Shown one piece after another: positions 42,735-47,091 of a stretch of 47,091 bases of DNA (positions within the stretch are counted from its first letter, which is position 1; each line of letters starts with the position of its first letter). The position numbers and the translations under genes were made by a program. The DNA is taken from contig MKTD01000053.1 in assembly GCA_001898165.1 (NCBI GenBank), positions 1-47,091 on the forward strand. Direction: 5' to 3'. The stretch comes from Bacteroidia bacterium 43-41. GTDB lineage: Bacteria; Bacteroidota; Bacteroidia; Bacteroidales; Dysgonomonadaceae. The notes under the pieces were generated by a model. The model searched no databases. It was not told where the DNA came from and saw only the letters and a list, made by a program, of their open reading frames with translations.

Positions 42735-43278
42735 ATATAGCGAAGAACAGTTATTGGAAAAGTTACGCGACCCCAAAACCCAACGACAGGGCTTCGCCAC
42801 ACTTGTTTCTGAATACAGCGAAAGATTGTACTGGCAGATTCGTAAAATGGTATTGTCGCATGATGATGCCAACGATATTTTACAAGACGTTTTCATCAAG
42901 GCCTGGACCAATATCGATAATTTTCGTGGAGAATCAAAATTAACGACGTGGCTTTACAGAATTGCCATTAACGAAAGCATCACCTTCCTCAACAAGAAAA
43001 GGAATCAGAATAATGTATCGGTCGATGATAAGGACTCGTTCCTCCTCAACACACTCGAAGGAGATGAATATTTCGACGGTGATGAAGCTCAAAAGCTGCT
43101 TCAACGCGCCATTTTAACTTTACCTGATAAACAACGATTGGTTTTTCAAATGAAATATTTCGATGAAATGAAATACGAAGAGATGTCAGAGATACTCGGA
43201 ACATCGGTGGGAGCATTAAAAGCATCGTATCATCATGCCGTTAAAAAAATTGAATTTTTTTTAACAGATTCCAATTAA
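42727..43278 (+). CDS. ECF-type RNA polymerase sigma factor
   Basis: A 183-residue group 4 sigma factor. ATG 42727 (MDKYSEEQLLEKL) is chosen; the longer frame from 42649 lies inside the TPR gene. Region 2 contains YWQIRKMVLSHDDANDILQDVFIKAWTNI and RGESKLTTWLYRIAIN; region 4 contains LPDKQRLVFQMKYFDEMKYEEMSEILGTSVGALKASYHHA, with the short diagnostic parts DILQDVFIKAW and GTSVGALKASYHHA. It starts within the TPR gene and is followed 55 bp later by a small membrane protein gene that probably holds it inactive. Confidence 0.93.
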   Translation: MDKYSEEQLLEKLRDPKTQRQGFATLVSEYSERLYWQIRKMVLSHDDANDILQDVFIKAWTNIDNFRGESKLTTWLYRIAINESITFLNKKRNQNNVSVDDKDSFLLNTLEGDEYFDGDEAQKLLQRAILTLPDKQRLVFQMKYFDEMKYEEMSEILGTSVGALKASYHHAVKKIEFFLTDSN

Positions 43279-43333
43279 ACCTTTATATGGGGAGAGAGTC
43301 CATTCTACGTAGCAGAGCGTAAAAACAGATGGT

Positions 43334-43738
43334 ATGGAAACAAAAATAAACAAATTAAGCGAGATAGATAAAAGAAATCCATTTACTGTGCCCGAGGATT
43401 ATTTCACCGGGTTTAACCAACGCATAATGGATTGTTTACCTGAAAAGGAAACCGTAAAGCCAAAAGCAGTTTCAATGTGGGACAAAACCAAACCCTGGAT
43501 TTATATGGCCGCTATGTTTATGGGTTTATTTTTCACCTTTCAATTGATTACAAGAAACAGTGCAAACCAACAACGGGATTCTGCGAACCAAGCTGCAACC
43601 ATACAATCTGCGCAATTTACGGATGATTATTGGTCAACCGTGAAGATAACTGAAGAAGAATTCTACCAATATCTGGAAGATCAACTGGTAAATGAAGGTT
43701 ATTACGATTATATGTACAACAGGGTTTATATGAATTAA
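43334..43738 (+). CDS. Small single-pass membrane protein, candidate anti-sigma factor
   Basis: A 134-residue protein. The cytoplasmic N-terminal part contains NPFTVPEDYFTGF, a motif I often associate with small proteins beside ECF sigma genes in Bacteroidetes. One membrane helix lies at about 55-72 (WIYMAAMFMGLFFTF). The C-terminal, presumably periplasmic, part is acidic and tyrosine-rich (EEEFYQYLEDQLVNEGYYDYMYN). No zinc anti-sigma motif (HxxxCxxC) is present. Its position directly after the sigma gene suggests it restrains it, but homology does not prove this. Confidence 0.7.
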   Translation: METKINKLSEIDKRNPFTVPEDYFTGFNQRIMDCLPEKETVKPKAVSMWDKTKPWIYMAAMFMGLFFTFQLITRNSANQQRDSANQAATIQSAQFTDDYWSTVKITEEEFYQYLEDQLVNEGYYDYMYNRVYMN

Positions 43739-43838
43739 TAAATGTATGAAACGAGCAAGGACATCATTACAACCCCGCCGACATCATTAAATTGTCCCGG
43801 CTCCTGTGTCTTGATTCCCGGCTCTAAAATTTAATTGT

Positions 43839-44282
43839 ATGAAAAAGAACATTACACTTTTGTGTTTTACCCTCATAATCAGCATTTCTACATCCACTGC
43901 CCTTGCCCAGACCCGTAGAATGAATATGGCCGATTACGAAAAGAGGAAGATGGAATACATTCAAAAAGAAGCGGGATTGACCAAAGAGGAGGCCGATAGA
44001 TATTTTCCTTTGTATAACGATTTGTCGAAGAAAAAATTCGAACTCCATAAACAACACCGGGATAAGGTGGAGGAGATGAAACAAAACAACAAAAACATGT
44101 CTAACGAGGAGTATCGACAACTTCTTGAAAACGATGTAGACGTAAAACTAAAAGAAGCAGAGTTGGATAAGCAATATTCCGAGAAAATGGAAAAAATCCT
44201 CTCTCCCGAAAAACTCTATCGGGCACAACAAGCCGAACGAAAGTTTATGCAACAGGAGGTCATGAAGTTCAGGGGGAACTAA
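43839..44282 (+). CDS. Small periplasmic helical protein, Spy/CpxP-like
   Basis: A 147-residue exported protein (signal peptide ending ALAQ). The mature part is strongly helical and charged, with KEAGLTKEEADRYFPLYNDLSKKKFELHKQ, EEMKQNNKNMSNEEYRQLLEN and YSEKMEKILSPEKLYRAQQAE; the LTKEEADRYFPLY and LSPEKLYRAQQAE parts recall Spy/CpxP-type periplasmic chaperones and their metal-sensing relatives. It closes the sigma operon after a 100-bp gap and is a plausible target of the sigma factor. Repeat copy D begins at its stop codon. Confidence 0.72.
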   Translation: MKKNITLLCFTLIISISTSTALAQTRRMNMADYEKRKMEYIQKEAGLTKEEADRYFPLYNDLSKKKFELHKQHRDKVEEMKQNNKNMSNEEYRQLLENDVDVKLKEAELDKQYSEKMEKILSPEKLYRAQQAERKFMQQEVMKFRGN

Positions 44283-44326
44283 GAAACTGTTTTGAATTTC
44301 ACGAATTATAGTCGTACTCCTTTCTT
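44282..44326. repeat. MITE-like element, partial copy D
   Basis: About 45 bp starting AGAAACTGTTTTGAATTT and continuing ACGAATTATAGT, closely matching the right arm of copy C read in reverse. The palindromic centre and the other arm are missing, so this is a truncated copy. It abuts the stop codon of the Spy-like gene and could act as its 3' end. Confidence 0.65.
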
Positions 44327-44428
44327 TTTGATAAATAAAGTACAAATATAATTCTTTTTCTTCTGTTGTGCACGAGCACAGCAGCAAAATAATTTATGGG
44401 AAGTATTAACCAATCCATCCAATTTTAT

Positions 44429-44436
44429 TAACTTTG
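44429..44436 (+). promoter_or_regulatory. -7 box of the aminotransferase gene
   Basis: TAACTTTG is a full TAnnTTTG match, 43 bp before the ATG at 44479. Confidence 0.65.
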
Positions 44437-44478
44437 CACCCTGTTTAATGAAGATTCCGAAAAATTTAGTTGTTAAAT

Positions 44479-45675
44479 ATGCCTCAAATATCAGAGCGGG
44501 GTTTACAAATGCCTGCCTCTCCCATTAGAAAGTTAGCTCCGCTGTCGGATGCAGCAAAAGCTTGCGGAGTAAAAGTATATCATCTGAATATCGGCCAGCC
44601 CGATTTACCATCGCCACAGGTAGCGCTCGATGCTATTCGAAATATCGATAGGACAACGTTGGAATACAGTCCCAGCGACGGATTCCGGTTTTATCGCGAA
44701 AATCTGGTGAAGTATTATGCGAAGTTCGACATTCACCTTTTGCCCGAAGAGATCATCGTGACTGCAGGCGGCTCGGAAGCCGTGTTGTATGCTTTTATGG
44801 CTTGCCTCAATCCGGGCGATGAAATCATCGTCCCCGAACCGGCATATGCCAATTACATGGCTTTCGCGGTATCGGCAGGCGCTGTTATCAAAACCATTCC
44901 GACGAGTATCGATACCGGATTTAAGCTCCCGGAAATAGAAAAATTCGAAGAGCTCATCAATCCGAGAACCAAGGGAATCCTTATCTGCAACCCGAATAAT
45001 CCCACCGGATATGTTTACACGGCCGAAGAGATGGAACAAATCAGGCTTCTGGTGAAGAAACATAACCTTTACCTGTTTTCCGACGAGGTTTACAGAGAGT
45101 TTATTTATAGCGATGCGCCTTATATCTCGGCTTGCCACCTGAAAGAAATTGAAGAGAACGTTGTTCTCATCGACTCTGTATCGAAGCGATACAGCGAATG
45201 TGGGATCCGTATCGGATGTCTGATCACCAAAAACAAAAAACTGCACGACACGGTAATGAAATTCTGCCAGGCACGATTGAGCCCTCCGCTGATCGGACAG
45301 ATCGCGGCAAATGCTTCGTTACAGGAAAACGGAGCGTACATGCAGGGAAATTTCGACGAATACAAAAGCCGCCGTGATTTCCTTATCGACCGCCTCAACA
45401 AAATCCCCGGTGTTTATTCGCCTCAGCCCGAAGGCGCTTTCTATACATTGGCAAGCCTTCCCGTTGAGGATACCGACAAGTTCTGTGCGTGGTGCCTGTC
45501 GGATTTCCGATACGAAAACCAAACCGTTTTTATGGCTCCTGCATCGGGATTTTACGTCACACCCGGACTGGGAAAAAATGAAGTCCGCATAGCTTACGTG
45601 CTGAACAAAGAAGATTTAAACAATGCGTTGATTGTGTTGGAGAAAGCACTGGAAGAATATAACCGCAAAGAATGA
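44479..45675 (+). CDS. Class I/II PLP-dependent aminotransferase
   Basis: A 398-residue cytoplasmic aminotransferase of the aspartate aminotransferase fold (type I). ATG 44479 is used; the frame also opens at TTG 44470. Motifs are VYHLNIGQPDLPSPQ, the cofactor-binding AGGSEAVLYAFMACLNPGDEI, CNPNNPTGYVYTAEEM, LYLFSDEVYREF, and the PLP lysine in DSVSKRYSECGIRIGC; the C-terminal GKNEVRIAYVL binds substrate carboxylate. The amino acid acted on cannot be fixed. Its stop overlaps the next gene's start (ATGA), so the two are coupled. Confidence 0.9.
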   Translation: MPQISERGLQMPASPIRKLAPLSDAAKACGVKVYHLNIGQPDLPSPQVALDAIRNIDRTTLEYSPSDGFRFYRENLVKYYAKFDIHLLPEEIIVTAGGSEAVLYAFMACLNPGDEIIVPEPAYANYMAFAVSAGAVIKTIPTSIDTGFKLPEIEKFEELINPRTKGILICNPNNPTGYVYTAEEMEQIRLLVKKHNLYLFSDEVYREFIYSDAPYISACHLKEIEENVVLIDSVSKRYSECGIRIGCLITKNKKLHDTVMKFCQARLSPPLIGQIAANASLQENGAYMQGNFDEYKSRRDFLIDRLNKIPGVYSPQPEGAFYTLASLPVEDTDKFCAWCLSDFRYENQTVFMAPASGFYVTPGLGKNEVRIAYVLNKEDLNNALIVLEKALEEYNRKE

Positions 45676-46919
45676 ACACAGAACTTTTTATTGCCAAACG
45701 GATCTATAAAGGCGACAAGAAAAACGAAAAACGGGTTTCATCGCCTGCCATAAAAATCGCTATCGGCGGCATAGCGCTCGGTTTGGCGATAATGATCGCG
45801 GCAGTGTGCATTATTATCGGTTTTAAAAAGGAAATCCGTGAAAAGGTCATCGGGTTTGGCTCCCACATTCAAATCACCAGCTTCGACAGCAACAATTCAT
45901 ACGAACATAATCCCATTGCTTTTTCCGATACGTTGAAAAATATGCTGCTGAGTAATCCGGAAATTGCCCGGGTGCAGAAATTCATTACCAAGCCCGGGAT
46001 CATTAAAACCGATGAAGATTTTTTGGGTATCGTGCTTAAAGGGATAGCAGGCGATTACGACTGGCATTTTTTTAAAAAAAATCTGATCGAAGGAAGTATC
46101 ATCAACGTAAACGACACATCAGACACTAATCAGGCCATTATTTCTCAAAACATTGCTCAAAAACTACACCTTAAATTAGGCGATAACTTCACTACTTACT
46201 TTGTTCAGGAACCGGTTCGTGCCAGAAGATTTACCATTACGGGAATTTACGAAACCAATTTCGAAGACTACGACAAGCTTTACGTTTTAACCGATGCAAA
46301 AATCCTCTCCGGTTTAAACGGTTGGGAAAGCGATATGGTAAGCGGTGTGGAAGTTTTGGTAAAAGATTACAACAAACTCGACCAAGCCGCCCAGGACCTG
46401 TTTTTCGAAATGTCATCCTATAAAGACCGATTGGGAAATAGGCTTTACACCCGCTCTATAAAAGAGATCAACCCTATGATTTTCAACTGGCTGAGCCTTC
46501 TGGACATGAATGTCTGGGTAATTCTGATATTGATGATCCTGGTTTCGGGCTTTACGATGATCTCAGGGCTCCTTATCATTATCCTCGAGCGGACAAATAT
46601 GATTGGAATGCTCAAATCAATGGGCGCACGTGATTTCAGCATCCGAAAAGTATTTCTTTACCTTTCGGCTTTCCTCATCGGGCAGGGAATGCTTTGGGGA
46701 AACATTACCGGACTGGCTTTCTGCATTTTACAGAAGAACTTCAACATTCTCAAACTCAATCCTGCAACCTATTATCTCTCTGCCGTACCCATCGACCTCA
46801 ATCCCTGGTATATGGTCCTGTTAAACGTAGGGACATTGATCGTCGCATTGATAATGATGATCGCTCCGTCATATCTTGTGGCAAAAATTACGCCGGCAAA
46901 ATCAATCCGGTTCGAATAA
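45672..46919 (+). CDS. LolC/LolE-like ABC transporter permease (FtsX/MacB family)
   Basis: A 415-residue inner-membrane protein with the four-helix FtsX-type layout: one helix near the N-terminus (AIGGIALGLAIMIAAVCIIIG), a periplasmic domain (about 60-270), then three helices (VWVILILMILVSGFTMISG, the SAFLIGQGMLWGNITGLAF region and MVLLNVGTLIVALIMMIAPSYL). GMLKSMGARDFSIRKVF is the coupling region contacting the ATPase, and the end is LVAKITPAKSIRFE. This is the arrangement of lipoprotein-releasing LolC/E permeases. No ATPase gene is next to it in the window. Confidence 0.85.
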   Translation: MNTELFIAKRIYKGDKKNEKRVSSPAIKIAIGGIALGLAIMIAAVCIIIGFKKEIREKVIGFGSHIQITSFDSNNSYEHNPIAFSDTLKNMLLSNPEIARVQKFITKPGIIKTDEDFLGIVLKGIAGDYDWHFFKKNLIEGSIINVNDTSDTNQAIISQNIAQKLHLKLGDNFTTYFVQEPVRARRFTITGIYETNFEDYDKLYVLTDAKILSGLNGWESDMVSGVEVLVKDYNKLDQAAQDLFFEMSSYKDRLGNRLYTRSIKEINPMIFNWLSLLDMNVWVILILMILVSGFTMISGLLIIILERTNMIGMLKSMGARDFSIRKVFLYLSAFLIGQGMLWGNITGLAFCILQKNFNILKLNPATYYLSAVPIDLNPWYMVLLNVGTLIVALIMMIAPSYLVAKITPAKSIRFE

Positions 46920-47091
46920 AAATCACCTGTTGATAACCTGTTTAAAAGTTGTTTATAATTATAAGCAAAAAAATTTGCACAGTATTTATACAATATACTA
47001 TATTTCCTCTATAAATCCTTTTTTTCGGTATGAATAAACCCTTTTAGAGTTAGTTTACATTACTTTAGCCTAATAAATATACTAACGGAAG
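46920..47091. other. AT-rich intergenic end with two DnaA-box-like sequences
   Basis: This 172-bp stretch holds no gene. On the plus strand it has TGTTGATAA (46928-46936) and TGTTTATAA (46950-46958); read in reverse these are TTATCAACA and TTATAAACA, both fitting the relaxed DnaA-box pattern TTATnnACA, 22 bp apart in the same orientation. AT-rich sequence follows. It may be an upstream region of the next gene, possibly near an origin or a DnaA-controlled promoter. Confidence 0.3.

Noticed and set aside
1-47091. tRNA, rRNA, CRISPR array, transposase or phage genes
   Set aside because: Looked for T-loop/acceptor patterns, regularly spaced direct repeats and transposase-type motifs; none could be supported.

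Overview
The window looks like chromosomal DNA from a Bacteroidetes, most likely order Bacteroidales. I infer a relative of Dysgonomonas/Proteiniphilum, but no marker here fixes the genus. Supporting signs are a SusC/SusD pair, GldH, lineage-restricted families (DUF4290, DUF4348), almost no Shine-Dalgarno sequences, and repeated matches to the Bacteroidetes -7 promoter box TAnnTTTG just upstream of genes.

Region 1 (1-13690, plus strand) begins with the end of a GC-rich gene and a broken signal-peptide ORF. It then holds a ribose/nucleoside-scavenging locus: SusC, SusD, a surface glycan-binding lipoprotein, a candidate structured RNA, an exported metallophosphoesterase fused to a DUF4434-like barrel, an exported ADP-ribosylglycohydrolase-family protein, a nucleoside hydrolase lipoprotein, a ribokinase and a GRP-family sugar transporter. 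The layout resembles the ribose-utilization systems (RUS) described in Bacteroidetes. Its enzyme set suggests capture of a phosphorylated and/or ADP-ribosyl-type substrate, release of ribose outside the cytoplasm, uptake, and conversion to ribose-5-phosphate. Both edges look like junctions: a decayed gene on the left, and on the right a rhomboid protease whose reading frame runs 123 bp antisense into the transporter.

Region 2 (14408-19122, plus) is a glycogen/alpha-glucan operon (debranching enzyme, GT4 glycosyltransferase, GH57 protein) closed by a strong terminator. A second glucan enzyme, a CBM20-bearing GH77 4-alpha-glucanotransferase, lies at 35885-38551.

Region 3 (19142-24319) has NhaD followed by a 3.6-kb insertion: an Rrf2 regulator with three cysteines, three copies of a 21-bp operator-like palindrome, and a YceI / outer-membrane-porin / YceI operon. 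The insertion is flanked by two diverged copies of the gldH 3' end, which suggests acquisition by recombination at gldH.

Region 4 (24249-47091) is mostly housekeeping: gldH-ricT-holB, DUF47-PiT phosphate uptake, metF, rseP-dxr-rimM-DUF4290, a glucosaminidase/LysM protein, cytidine deaminase, a DUF4348 lipoprotein, malQ, an AspT-like antiporter, prmA, an ECF sigma operon (TPR protein, sigma factor, small membrane protein, Spy-like protein), an aminotransferase and a LolC/E-like permease. The last 170 bp is AT-rich with two DnaA-box-like sequences.

A family of about 185-bp MITE-like palindromic elements (three full copies, one partial) is scattered through intergenic spaces. No tRNA, rRNA, CRISPR array or transposase gene was seen.
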